Origin: Anaerolineaceae bacterium
GTDB lineage: Bacteria > Chloroflexota > Anaerolineae > Anaerolineales > Anaerolineaceae
DNA length: 42,380 nucleotides
Direction of reading: 5' to 3'
NCBI GenBank assembly: GCA_016927865.1
Contig: JAFGLU010000059.1
Location: 1-42,380 of the forward strand
Shown: piece after piece, positions 24,066-33,067 of the stretch
How positions within the stretch are numbered: the stretch's first letter is position 1
How the letters are laid out: the number at the start of each line of letters is the position of its first letter
Position numbers and translations under genes: made by a program
The notes under the pieces: model-generated
Seen by the model: only the letters and a program-made list of their open reading frames with translations
The model's database searches: none
What the model was told of the DNA's origin: nothing

Positions 24066-26114
24066 TTACTCGCGCAAGAACCACTGCTCGGGATAGAGGA
24101 TCTTCTGAACGCCTTCGAGCCAGCCGTCGTACCAGGTCTCGGGGATACCACCGAGGCGGGTGTTGAACGGATAGTACATCACAGGCATGCGGGAAATACC
24201 GATCACGTAGAACTGTTCCATCGCGTCCTTCATAACTTCCTTCATGCCAGCGATCTGCAGTTCCTGGGTCGGCTGAGTGAGCACGCCGTCGGTGTACTTG
24301 GCGCGCAGGTCTTTGATCTCCTGAGGAGGCTCAACCTTGACCTCGCCGGCGCTGGCGTTGGTGATCCAGTAGTTCCAGCCGTTACCAAAGTAACCGGCAT
24401 ATTCGCCAGGAACATAGTAACGAGGATCGAGGATCGCGGTGATGCCCGCGCCGCCTTCACTGGTGTAAATCCAGGCTTCGATGTTATTGTTCTTCTTGTT
24501 CTCGTCGTGCTGCGGGCCGGGGATCGAGTTCAACAGAACTTTCACGCCCACTTTGTCCCAGTAGCCGATCAAGAGTTCACCCACCTGAACGTAGGTGGTT
24601 CCAAAGGTAAGGTCGTTCTGGACGGTGAAGATGATCTCAAGTTCCTTACCATTCTTGTCCAGGCGGTAGCCGGCAGCGTTCTTCTCGGGCAGGACCTTGT
24701 CGAGGTATTCGTTGGCCTTGGCCACATCGTATTCAACATACTGCTCGGCGAAGCCTTCCAGGTACAGCGGGGAGTCTTCCAACGGAGCTTGCTGAGCGGG
24801 GACGCCCTGGCCGTTGTGGACGATCTCGATGATCTCCTGGCGGTTGATCGCGTAGGACATACCGATGCGGAAGTCCTTGCTGGCGAAGATCTCAGCCTTC
24901 ACCGGGTCGGCGATGGTGCGGTTGAAGTGAATGGTGTTGGTGTTGGCGCCGTCAGACTGCGGGTACATAATCTGGATCGGCTTGCCTTCGTTCATGGCAT
25001 CGTGGTACACAACGCGGTTGTCATTGCCGGGGTCCTTGACGAAGTCGAGGTCACCGTTGAGCATGGCGAAGGTGCGGCTCTCAGCGTCCTGGTAGGAGAT
25101 ACCGAGGATGCTGTCGATGTAAGGCAGTTGATTGCCGGCCTCGTCAACCTTCCAGTAATAGGGGTTGCGCTCCAGCACAACCTGGGTGCCGGTGCCGAGG
25201 GGCTGGGTGGTGACCCAGGGATACAGGCAAGGCAGCTCGGTGAACTCATAGAAGCGGTCGGGGCTGCCCCAGGAATCGGGACCGTACTTGTAGAACAAAG
25301 CAACCCAGTCGGCCACAGAACCGTCAGCGGTCACCAGCGAATCCACGTCCGCATTGTAGGTCTTGTGGAACTGCTGCAGGTAGTGCTTGGGATACATGGC
25401 GAACGAGCGGCCTTGCCACTGCGCCAAAACGTACTGGAAGATACCGTAAGGCTTGGGGAAGGACAGCTTGATGGTGTAATCATCAATCTTCTCGGCCTTG
25501 AAGCCCTCGGCCTGTTCGGCAGAAAGCCAGTCGGCGGTGCCACCGGGGTTCAGTTCTTTGTTCTGGACAACATCCACAATGTAGAACATGAGGTCATCGG
25601 CGGTGAAAGGCTCGCCATCGGACCACTTCATGCCTTTGCGCATGTAGATGGTATATTCCTTGACGTCCTCGCTGGCCACAATTTCCTCAACGAGGTTGGG
25701 CTCAACGCCGCTGAAGTCGGGCTTCCAGCTGGTCAGGTGTTCCCACGCCGCAACGAAGAGCATACCGCCCCATGTCACGCTGGTGCCAACGAAGCCAACG
25801 CGCATCTGGCCGCCGTAAACGCCCTGCTCATCGGTCAAACCCGCGATGACACGGGGGTTGGTGGGCAGGCGATCTTCAACGGGGGGCAGCTCGCCGGCGG
25901 CAACTTTGTCGGCCAGCATGGGGGACTCTTTAAATTTGGCCTCGGGCACTGCGGTAGCCGCAGGGGCATCGGGGGCTTTGGTGGCCTCAGGGGCCTTGGT
26001 GGCCTCAGGAGCCTTGGTAGGATCCACGGCCGCGGGTTGTGTAGCCTGTGGTTGGCAAGCGCCCAACAACATGGCTAACATAACCACAATGTTCAAAACA
26101 AGAAACTTACGCAT
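24066..26114 (-). CDS. Extracellular solute-binding lipoprotein, family 5 (OppA-like)
   Basis: A 682-residue lipoprotein with lipobox MLLGAC (C20) and a repetitive Ala/Pro/Thr/Lys linker (about 27-55; APEATK repeated) before the binding domain. The rest fits solute-binding family 5: KWSDGEPFTADD (about 165-176), LDRKYYV-like edges and a C-terminal GGIPETWYDGW. It is larger than peptide-binding OppA (about 520-540), as is common for the oligosaccharide-binding members found in Thermotogae and Chloroflexota. I start at the ATG at 26114, five bases after GGAGGA, and not at 26129. It captures the sugar that OppBCDF imports. The ligand is inferred from the GH130 gene at the end of the operon. Confidence 0.9.
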   Translation of the reverse strand: MRKFLVLNIVVMLAMLLGACQPQATQPAAVDPTKAPEATKAPEATKAPDAPAATAVPEAKFKESPMLADKVAAGELPPVEDRLPTNPRVIAGLTDEQGVYGGQMRVGFVGTSVTWGGMLFVAAWEHLTSWKPDFSGVEPNLVEEIVASEDVKEYTIYMRKGMKWSDGEPFTADDLMFYIVDVVQNKELNPGGTADWLSAEQAEGFKAEKIDDYTIKLSFPKPYGIFQYVLAQWQGRSFAMYPKHYLQQFHKTYNADVDSLVTADGSVADWVALFYKYGPDSWGSPDRFYEFTELPCLYPWVTTQPLGTGTQVVLERNPYYWKVDEAGNQLPYIDSILGISYQDAESRTFAMLNGDLDFVKDPGNDNRVVYHDAMNEGKPIQIMYPQSDGANTNTIHFNRTIADPVKAEIFASKDFRIGMSYAINRQEIIEIVHNGQGVPAQQAPLEDSPLYLEGFAEQYVEYDVAKANEYLDKVLPEKNAAGYRLDKNGKELEIIFTVQNDLTFGTTYVQVGELLIGYWDKVGVKVLLNSIPGPQHDENKKNNNIEAWIYTSEGGAGITAILDPRYYVPGEYAGYFGNGWNYWITNASAGEVKVEPPQEIKDLRAKYTDGVLTQPTQELQIAGMKEVMKDAMEQFYVIGISRMPVMYYPFNTRLGGIPETWYDGWLEGVQKILYPEQWFLRE

Positions 26115-26195
26115 GATACTCCTCCACATGTTTCTAATTGGTTGAAACTAACTCACAGATACGATGGGGAACGACTTATTCTTCTTCTTGCCGAA

Positions 26196-26207
26196 ATCAC
26201 CTCCTTT
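26196..26207 (-). other. Perfect anti-16S sequence without a start codon
   Basis: On the minus strand AAAGGAGGTGAT is fully complementary to the conserved 3' end of bacterial 16S rRNA. It lies in the 124-base gap between lacI and oppA, about 80 bases before the oppA start, and no ATG, GTG or TTG follows at a usable distance. It may be a remnant of a lost start, or a ribosome-binding pause or protection site in the leader. Confidence 0.3.
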
Positions 26208-26238
26208 GGCGTACTGGGCCCGCTGTACCAGTAAATGC

Positions 26239-27270
26239 TTATCTTCTAGGCGGGCATGTTGAATCACGGATGAGAAGCTCGGTTGCCAGCCGTACCGACA
26301 GCTTGGGCTGTTCGGGATACGTGGCACGCTCCAACAGAAACCGTACCCCCATTGCCCCCAACCAGCTTTTTGGCACTGCAATGGTGGTGAGGGCGGGTAC
26401 GACCTCTTTCGCCAGGTCGATATCGTCGAAACCGATAATGGAAAAATCGCGGGGCACATCCAACCCCAGGTCGCGCGCGCCATACAGCGCACCGATGGCG
26501 GTATCGTCATTGCACACCATCACCGCGGTCACCTGCGGGGCGCGCGCCAGCAAGCGCTGCACCCCGGCATAACCATCGGCGCGGGTGAGTTTTGAACATT
26601 CGATATAGCTTTGGGGGATTCCATGTGCTTTTAGCGTGGACAGGTAGCCTTCCATGCGCTCCCAAATGCCGGGCGGGCTGTCTTCCATCCAACCCAGCAG
26701 ACCAATGTGCCGATGCCCCAGGCGGATTAAATGCTCAACGCCCAGGGAGAATCCCTGAGCGTTGTCAATGAGTACCATATCAATGGGCATGGAAGGGGCG
26801 TAACCATCGACCATGATGATCGGCTTGGAGACTTGCCGCTGGATGAGGTCCACTGTGTCTTCCAAGAAGGTGCCGATCAGCAGCAAGCCATCGGCACGCT
26901 GCTCCGATACCATCGCCGGCCACACCACCGGCCTGTTCCGGGCATCCACTTCGATGTTCGAGAACATCAAGCTTAACCCGCGCCGGCGACATTCACTTTC
27001 TACCCCTGCCTGAACGTGAGAAAAATAGGGGTTGACTGAAACCGGTTCTCCAAAATCATGCTTGACCAACATGCCAACCACCGCAATCGAGCGGTCGACC
27101 GCGATCATCCCCGAGTCCTTGAACAAGTATCCCAACGACTGGGCGGCCTCAATCACTCGAGCCCGTGTTTCAGGTGAAACACTGGGGCGATGGTTGAGCG
27201 CCTGCGAAGCGGTACCAATCGAAACTCCAGCTCGCTCTGCTACGTCACGCAGTGTGGCAGTAGAACCCAT
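26239..27270 (-). CDS. LacI-family transcriptional regulator of the sugar operon
   Basis: A 343-residue regulator. The N-terminal helix-turn-helix is TLRDVAERAGVSIGTASQAL (about 5-24), and the hinge region follows VSPETRARVIEAAQSLGY. A periplasmic-binding-like effector domain (about 62-340) carries ADGLLLIGT and FSIIGFDDIDLA, typical of the family. The upstream ATG at 27369 would add 33 non-matching residues, so I start at 27270. It heads the operon and its promoter holds a LacI-type operator at 27382-27395, so it probably represses its own operon until a mannoside-type sugar is present. OppA starts 124 bases downstream. Confidence 0.92.
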   Translation of the reverse strand: MGSTATLRDVAERAGVSIGTASQALNHRPSVSPETRARVIEAAQSLGYLFKDSGMIAVDRSIAVVGMLVKHDFGEPVSVNPYFSHVQAGVESECRRRGLSLMFSNIEVDARNRPVVWPAMVSEQRADGLLLIGTFLEDTVDLIQRQVSKPIIMVDGYAPSMPIDMVLIDNAQGFSLGVEHLIRLGHRHIGLLGWMEDSPPGIWERMEGYLSTLKAHGIPQSYIECSKLTRADGYAGVQRLLARAPQVTAVMVCNDDTAIGALYGARDLGLDVPRDFSIIGFDDIDLAKEVVPALTTIAVPKSWLGAMGVRFLLERATYPEQPKLSVRLATELLIRDSTCPPRR

Positions 27271-27367
27271 AGATACTTGGCTTTCCTTTGGAGAGTAGGA
27301 AAATAAACAAGGACGAACGGAGACGGTAATTGAACTATTAAATTTAAAACTTTCAGTGAACAATTTC

Positions 27368-27396
27368 ATTGTATATCGTTATGTAAGCGCTGTCAA
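27368..27396 (-). promoter_or_regulatory. Promoter of the lacI-opp-GH130 operon
   Basis: Minus strand: consensus -35 TTGACA (27391-27396), exactly 17 bases, and -10 TACAAT (27368-27373). This is the best sigma-70-type promoter in the window. The leader to the lacI start is about 90 bases. Confidence 0.8.
27382..27395. promoter_or_regulatory. LacI/CcpA-type operator overlapping the -35 box
   Basis: TGTAAGCGCTGTCA is a near-palindrome with the TG-N3-GCGC-N3-CA layout of LacI/GalR-family operators. It also fits the catabolite-responsive-element consensus TGWAANCGNTNWCA. It covers the -35 box of the promoter, the right place for repression. The likely binder is the LacI-family protein encoded just downstream. 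Confidence 0.8.
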
Positions 27397-27440
27397 TGTA
27401 CAAATGTTCAATTTATTAACCCGTTCTTAACGTGTTTAAG

Positions 27441-27472
27441 CTCAAAACAGGCGCGCAAAGGCCTGTTTTGAG
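27441..27472 (-). terminator. Probable terminator after the M23-like gene
   Basis: A perfect 12-bp stem CTCAAAACAGGC/GCCTGTTTTGAG with an 8-base loop, 33 bases after the stop of the large secreted protein. The T-run (TTTT) lies inside the stem's far arm and there is no long T-tail, so termination strength is uncertain. Confidence 0.5.
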
Positions 27473-27505
27473 GAGTTGTCTATACAGTTGTTCAATTGAA
27501 AAATT

Positions 27506-30500
27506 TTAACGGTTTATCACAGGCAGATGCAACCAGTTCCCCGGGCCCACCCACACCGAATACTGCACCGCACTGCCGTAGAGGCCAGCGTCAAGAGCAC
27601 TGATCATCATGCGGTAATTGCCCGAAGCAGGCGGATCAAAGCGCATTGCCAACCCAGAACCCAGCGCAGTGGCCGAGCCCCCGCCCACCTGTTGACCGGC
27701 GCCGTCAAAAATGACCACACGCACGGCCGCGCCGCCGCCCAACGAGCGGAACATCAGCAGCAGCGGCTGGCCTTGCTGCGCGTTGAACGACACCCAATCG
27801 GCATCATTCTGACAGAGGGTGTGCAATTGAGGTGTTCCCAACGGCAAAGGCACGGCACTGCCAAAGGCCCCGTCTGCCGCGTCATAAGCATCAGCTGCAC
27901 AGGTGCCAAGCAGCGTCACACTGGCTTCCGCCTCCGCGGGGTAGGCTTCCTCGTGCCCGGCAAAGTCCACTGCCCGCAAGCGGAACTGGTAGGTTCCGGG
28001 CGCCGCCAAGAACCAGGTGCTGCGCGCCGAGCCTGGGATGGGGTTGCCGCTCCAGTTGGTCCAGGCGCTGGTGCCCACGCGCGTTTGCAGGTCAAACCGT
28101 TCAATACCACCGGCATCGGAGGCCGTCCAGGTCAACTGCACGGCAGTGCTTTCCACGCTACCCGGCAGGCCTTGCAGTGCACTCACCGGAATATCCGAAT
28201 CCGGCTTCAGGCCAGTCATCAGAGCCCCCGCCGTGCCGCCGCTGTTGTTGGTTGCCATGTAGTAGAAGGCGCTGCCTGTGGTGTCTCCCGAGGGCGTGAA
28301 GATGCCCCACCAACCGTCGCTGATGGTAGCGTCGGTCACAAACTTGACCCAGTTGCCATTCACCCAATCGGCGCTGTGCCAGTAGAAATCTACCTGGCGC
28401 ACGCCGCTGCCCAGCGGGTCCTGCGCTTGGGCCTCGACAATGAAAGGCACCACTGGCAGGGCGCCGCTGGAAGTGGGTTTGCTGATACTGATGGTGGGGC
28501 GGGTAATGGACACCACTTTGGCGCTCAATTTGAGATTGTAAAGATGATTCATGCTGCCCGCCCCAGGATAATCCCACGGGCGCACGCGAATATAATAGGT
28601 GCCCGTCGCCGGAAGAATGAATTCCAGCTTTGAATCCTGCACGGTTCCATACACTTCGTCGTCATTGGTTGCCAGAACATCCTTTTGATTAGTGCCGATC
28701 ACTTCGATCAAGCTGTCCAGTTCGGAAGGCGGGTCGAGATTAAGAATCTTGGCATCCACATCGACAATAATCGTCTGCCCGCCGGTACCGCTGAACTTGT
28801 AGTAGTCCCAATCTCCCGCAGGGCAAATCAGGGACCCTGTGATGGTCTGGCCAATGGCAATCGAGGCAGCCGTGGCAGCAGTATTGTTATTATCGAAGGC
28901 GCAACTCGCCGGGCCGGTGGTGTTGATCTGCACGTCGTCCACGGCCCAGCCCAGCTTGTTGTTATTCAGTCGGTCCACCGAATCAAAGTGGAAGCGGATG
29001 CGCACGATCTTCCCGGCATAGGCGCCCAGGTTGATGGCGGGGCTATCCAGCCAGATCGAATTTTGCACGTCGCTGTTCATTTGGTACAGGTCGCTGAAGG
29101 TGGCCCCGCCATCCGTCGATATCTGCACCCGGCGCTGATCCCACAGCGTGGTAGCAAAGGTGGAACCAGCCGCCAAAGCGCCTTCCACATCGCTCCAGGA
29201 GCGGAAACGTAGATAGTACGTCGAACCAGAGGGCAGCGTAATGGGCGGCGAGGTTAAGTCGCCCGCCCGGTACGTGCTGTCGTTGTAATCCATGCCGTTG
29301 CTGAACAGCCAGGTTCCGGTCGCGCCACGATAAGGCTTGTCCAGGGTCACATGCCCCCACAGGCCGCTGCCTGTCCAATTTGAGGCCCCTGCCTCAAAAT
29401 CGTAGTTCACCGGGGCACTGGTGGAACCGGTGGTTGGCAGGCTGGCTACGCTGACATTGAAACTCAAGACAGTGTCGTTACTGTATGCCCCCACCGCCGT
29501 GACTGTCCACTGGTAGCTGCCCGCGGGCAATGTGCCTACCGACCAGGTGTGCGTGTTCTGCTGGGTCATGCTCTTGTACGAAACGCCGTCTTTCCGCAAA
29601 CTGGACGTGAAGCCGTCGGCTCCTTCGCCGCCCGTCCAGGCCAGCACCAGCGAATCGACCGCGCTCGGCCCCGCCGGGTTGCCCGCGCGCGAATCATTGT
29701 CGCTGTCCACCAGGTTGCCAGGGAAGGTCAGGAAGGGTTCATCCACGCCGCTACAAGTGTGCACCGCTAATGCCGAAAGCATGTCGGCGCCCATGCGGTT
29801 GTCGGCCAAATTGGCATCCGAATCTTTGAGAGTCTCCATGCGCCCAAACTGGTAAGCGTTTTGCATGTCCAGGGCGTCCTCATAAAGCACCGCGCACACG
29901 TCGGCGCCCACCTGCACCGAAGCGGTATTGTTATCGCCCACACTGCCCAACTGGGCGTTGTTATATTCTCCGGCAGAAAACTTTTGACAGGTGCCCGTGT
30001 AGTTCACATCGGAGTACAGCGCTACCTGGTTGGAAGCAGGCGTGCATACCGGCACAGGCGCGGTGGGGACGCCTTCGCAGGCGGCGTTGTTGAACAACTG
30101 ACGCAGGCCGGTATATTCGGCGGCGCGATTCCCCTCCCTATCCCAAATGCGCACTGCCAGCCCAAACGGCCCGCGCGGAATAGTCGTGCCGCACAAGCTG
30201 AGAGTCTTGCTAAAGGCGCCGTTGGCGTAATCGGCGCTGCCAATGTCCTTCCAGCCAGCGCCAATGTTGGCCAAAATTTGCACGCGGCTGATTGCGCGGT
30301 CGTCGCTAGCCACCCCTGAAAGGGTGAAGGTCGTGTCGGTAAACGTGCTCCATTCAGCAGGCGCATTCAACTGCCCGGTGGGCGGGTTGGTGCCCACATT
30401 CCCTGAGATGTAAACATTGTCTTCCCGATACTCGTCACCCAGCTCCGGGTACTCCAGCGCCTCGGCTTTGGTGCGCGGGGTGCCGTCGTTTTCGGCCACG

Positions 30501-31456
30501 TCATCAAAGCGAATATCGACTGAGATGCCCCAGGGCAGCGACTGACCGTTACTCAGGTAGTAGTACAGGTTGTCAGTGACGTGATAGTGCAGATGGTGCC
30601 CCGTGGAATATCCTGTGTCGTCCACATCTCCCACATACTGGCCCTGCCGCACCAAAACACCTTTTTGAAGTTCATTTGGAATGGAATTATAGGCGAGGTG
30701 GAAATAAATCTGGTAGGTGGTGGGCGAGGTGGACTGATCTTCCAACACAAGATAATTGGTGCAAGTGGTGCTGCCGTTGCCACAGGTATCGTGAAGATCT
30801 TTTACAATGCCGCCCTTGGCCGCCAGGAGGGGGAACATGGTGCCGTCGGCAAAATCATACGCGTAGCGGCAGGCATTCGGGCACGAAGTGAGTCCGCCCG
30901 AAACCGGGTAGACATGCCCAATCGTGTTGGTGACGCGCTTGCCCAGGCCTGCCGCCCAGGGCAATTTGTACCCGCGCAGCGGTAGGGTCAGGGCTTTCGG
31001 TGTAATCGCACTGGTTTCCAGATAGCGCAGTTCCAGATCGCTGCCGCCAATTTCGTCTGGGAGGGCTTCCAACAGGGTTTCCCAATTGGCCTCCACTGGA
31101 AAGGTTACCCCCCAGGCCTCGCTATCGAGCAGTTTTCCAAATCGGTTGCGGGCAATGGCCGCGCCAGGCTCGGTAGCAATCACCTCCCCCGATTCAGAAT
31201 CAAAGCCCGCCAGCCACACCACGGCCCAGCGCATATCCTCAGAGTACTGAATGTTATCAACCAACAACTCGGCGGGCAGCGCCGCCGCAATATCCTTAGG
31301 GGCTTCGCTAAACGCGTTTAGCACCGCAGAGCGAATGGCCGCTTCCAATTCATCGGGGGGTGGGGGCGTTGACTGGGCCGAGCCAGCCAAAGGGTTGCTC
31401 AACAAACCCAGCATCAAACCAGCCAACACCAAGCTGCGAATAATTCGTCCTATCAT
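27506..31456 (-). CDS. Large secreted multidomain protein with M23 peptidase-like domain
   Basis: A 1316-residue secreted protein: signal peptide (about 1-28, ending GSAQ), alpha/beta region (35-150), M23/LytM-like domain (165-300), Ig-like domain (358-455), beta/gamma-crystallin-like domain (475-568), FN3-like domain (595-672), jelly-roll domain like those in immune-inhibitor-A peptidases (683-855), pre-peptidase C-terminal-like domain (857-985), Ig/FN3-like domains (about 990-1180) and a second PPC-like domain to the end. In the M23 part YFHL (H253) and HHLHYH (H288, H290) are present, but the usual HxxxD is R197-YAY-D201, so the first zinc ligand is missing and peptidase activity is doubtful. 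It may instead bind cell wall or glycans. The start at 31456 has AAAGGAG six bases upstream. It is the last gene of the radA unit, 56 bases after holA. Domain limits are rough. Confidence 0.8.
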   Translation of the reverse strand: MIGRIIRSLVLAGLMLGLLSNPLAGSAQSTPPPPDELEAAIRSAVLNAFSEAPKDIAAALPAELLVDNIQYSEDMRWAVVWLAGFDSESGEVIATEPGAAIARNRFGKLLDSEAWGVTFPVEANWETLLEALPDEIGGSDLELRYLETSAITPKALTLPLRGYKLPWAAGLGKRVTNTIGHVYPVSGGLTSCPNACRYAYDFADGTMFPLLAAKGGIVKDLHDTCGNGSTTCTNYLVLEDQSTSPTTYQIYFHLAYNSIPNELQKGVLVRQGQYVGDVDDTGYSTGHHLHYHVTDNLYYYLSNGQSLPWGISVDIRFDDVAENDGTPRTKAEALEYPELGDEYREDNVYISGNVGTNPPTGQLNAPAEWSTFTDTTFTLSGVASDDRAISRVQILANIGAGWKDIGSADYANGAFSKTLSLCGTTIPRGPFGLAVRIWDREGNRAAEYTGLRQLFNNAACEGVPTAPVPVCTPASNQVALYSDVNYTGTCQKFSAGEYNNAQLGSVGDNNTASVQVGADVCAVLYEDALDMQNAYQFGRMETLKDSDANLADNRMGADMLSALAVHTCSGVDEPFLTFPGNLVDSDNDSRAGNPAGPSAVDSLVLAWTGGEGADGFTSSLRKDGVSYKSMTQQNTHTWSVGTLPAGSYQWTVTAVGAYSNDTVLSFNVSVASLPTTGSTSAPVNYDFEAGASNWTGSGLWGHVTLDKPYRGATGTWLFSNGMDYNDSTYRAGDLTSPPITLPSGSTYYLRFRSWSDVEGALAAGSTFATTLWDQRRVQISTDGGATFSDLYQMNSDVQNSIWLDSPAINLGAYAGKIVRIRFHFDSVDRLNNNKLGWAVDDVQINTTGPASCAFDNNNTAATAASIAIGQTITGSLICPAGDWDYYKFSGTGGQTIIVDVDAKILNLDPPSELDSLIEVIGTNQKDVLATNDDEVYGTVQDSKLEFILPATGTYYIRVRPWDYPGAGSMNHLYNLKLSAKVVSITRPTISISKPTSSGALPVVPFIVEAQAQDPLGSGVRQVDFYWHSADWVNGNWVKFVTDATISDGWWGIFTPSGDTTGSAFYYMATNNSGGTAGALMTGLKPDSDIPVSALQGLPGSVESTAVQLTWTASDAGGIERFDLQTRVGTSAWTNWSGNPIPGSARSTWFLAAPGTYQFRLRAVDFAGHEEAYPAEAEASVTLLGTCAADAYDAADGAFGSAVPLPLGTPQLHTLCQNDADWVSFNAQQGQPLLLMFRSLGGGAAVRVVIFDGAGQQVGGGSATALGSGLAMRFDPPASGNYRMMISALDAGLYGSAVQYSVWVGPGNWLHLPVINR

Positions 31457-31512
31457 GATCCACTCCTTTGTGCCTCTCGCGGAGGTGCGCAAACATGCAC
31501 TGCGATGGAGGT

Positions 31513-32520
31513 TCAGGCGCGGGCCAGGTCGGCGATGAAAGTGTCCAATGAAAGCCCCATGTCCATTTGACCGGTTTTCGCCGCTTCATCAATTTCCAAC
31601 AACCGGTGATAAAGCCCGATCAAGCGGTCCATTTTGAAGCGGCGGGCCTGCTCGATCAACTTGCGGGCGATAAAATCACGCCGGTCGACCTCTTTCACCA
31701 CATCCGCCAGATCTTTGCCTTCGTCTAGCAGCTCACGAGTCTGAATGAGCAACCGGAACTGGCGCACGATCATGCCAAACATGGCGAATTCGTCTTCTTC
31801 CTCCAGGAGTTTATGGAGCAAGTTCTGTGCCAATTGAGCGTTTCCGGCAGCCAGAGCGTCCACCATGCCAAACACATTGGCCTGGCCGCCCATCTGCGCG
31901 CACAGTTCCTCCACGTCCTCCACCTCAACAGCCCGCTGCCGGTCGACAAAGGTGAGCAGCTTATCGATCTCCAGGCTGGCGATGCGTGTTTCGTTGCCTA
32001 CGTGGGCCACCAGTGATACCGAAGCCTCAGGCGTAAAGCGCCCACCCTGCCGAACAGCCTCTTTGCGCACCCACTCGGCCATTTGCCCCAGGGGCGGGAG
32101 TTGGCAGAGTTGATAGTAGACGCGATTGCCGCCTTTTTCTTCCCACCAGCGTCGCAACCAGTGTCGCTTGCCAAAAGATGCCCAGTCGCCGCGCTCAAAT
32201 GTGTCGTCCAGCACAATCACCAGGGCAGTGCTCTCGGGCAGGCCTTCTAACATGGCCCGAAAGCGCGTGCGCGAGGGTTCAGAGGTCAATTTAGTAAAAG
32301 GGTGGGTGAGGATGACCATGCGCCGGTCTACAAAGAAGGGTAGCGCATAAGCCGCGCTGCGAATGGCCTCCTCAGATGAATCGCGTCCGTCCACGCGAGA
32401 AATATTCATCTCTACCATAGCCGGGTCTTCGCCCATACGCGCCGCCATCTCATCTACCGTTCGCTTGATGCTAAACGGGTCGTCACCGTGTAAGATGTAG
32501 ATGGTCGGCTTGATTTCCAC
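31513..32520 (-). CDS. holA: DNA polymerase III subunit delta
   Basis: A 335-residue clamp-loader delta subunit. The N-terminal IYILHGDDPFSIKR is the HolA form of the degenerate ATPase start (xxxGDDxFx). FFVDRRMVIL, VAHVGNETRIASLEIDKLLTF and the C-terminal helical collar (FGMVDALAAGNAQLAQNLL; FRLLIQTRELL) follow in order. It opens the beta clamp. The frame is open further upstream, but a GTG at 32520 gives the family start and lies one base after the stop of the DUF6391-like gene, with GAGGAT eight bases before. It is a housekeeping gene in an accessory-looking neighbourhood. Confidence 0.92.
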   Translation of the reverse strand: MEIKPTIYILHGDDPFSIKRTVDEMAARMGEDPAMVEMNISRVDGRDSSEEAIRSAAYALPFFVDRRMVILTHPFTKLTSEPSRTRFRAMLEGLPESTALVIVLDDTFERGDWASFGKRHWLRRWWEEKGGNRVYYQLCQLPPLGQMAEWVRKEAVRQGGRFTPEASVSLVAHVGNETRIASLEIDKLLTFVDRQRAVEVEDVEELCAQMGGQANVFGMVDALAAGNAQLAQNLLHKLLEEEDEFAMFGMIVRQFRLLIQTRELLDEGKDLADVVKEVDRRDFIARKLIEQARRFKMDRLIGLYHRLLEIDEAAKTGQMDMGLSLDTFIADLARA

Positions 32521-32521
32521 G

Positions 32522-33028
32522 CTATCCTCGGGTGAGAATGCGGAACATGGGCATGTCGCCGCGCATCTGCCGGGTGACGCTGACAACTTGCATTCCAAGC
32601 GGCGCAGCCGCCGTGGTGACACGCGCTTGCAAGAAGGGCCCCACTGGCTGGGCCAGCATCAACGCCAGCGTTACCAGTGAAACTATCACGGGAAAACGCT
32701 CCAACTTGCTGCGGAAGCTGCGGGCACCCAGCATGCCAAGCCAGGCAAATGACCCGGCCATCAATCCGGCAGCCACCAAATTCGTCCCGCAGTTAGGATG
32801 CACCGCCAGGGTTGCCTCTCCACCTTCCAGGCGTTGCAATGCTTGTTGGGCGGCGGTAGCCACCTCGTCCAACTCAGCCTGCCCCAACAGCCAGAAGCCC
32901 TGCGCATCCGAGTAACCGCCCATACGCAAGGTGGGGCGGCGAGCCGATAATACCTGTAAAGTGGCGTGTTCTAGCGCATGGTTGCGCCGGATTCGTGAGA
33001 AAGGTCCCCAATCGAGAACAGACATCAT
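32522..33028 (-). CDS. DUF6391-like membrane protein
   Basis: A 168-residue protein. Residues 10-90 carry RIRRNHALEHATLQVLS, then a GFWLLG segment, then LAVHPNCGTNLVAAG. The two histidines of NHALEHA, together with the HPNCGTN motif, suggest a metal or active-site cluster next to the membrane. Two hydrophobic segments follow (about 85-105 and 115-135), then a short C-terminal tail. This pattern is that of the uncharacterised DUF6391 family seen in cyanobacteria and Chloroflexota. GGAGG lies before the double ATG. It ends one base before holA, so the two are probably translated together. Function unknown. Confidence 0.7.
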   Translation of the reverse strand: MMSVLDWGPFSRIRRNHALEHATLQVLSARRPTLRMGGYSDAQGFWLLGQAELDEVATAAQQALQRLEGGEATLAVHPNCGTNLVAAGLMAGSFAWLGMLGARSFRSKLERFPVIVSLVTLALMLAQPVGPFLQARVTTAAAPLGMQVVSVTRQMRGDMPMFRILTRG

Positions 33029-33067
33029 ATACCTCCAAAATCCGCGAGAATCCGCCTCAACGGCACG

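Noticed and set aside
24507-26078. A 523-codon plus-strand open frame opposite oppA
   Set aside because: It lies wholly inside the well-supported OppA gene, has a Val/Gly/Leu-rich composition without motifs, and has no ribosome site.
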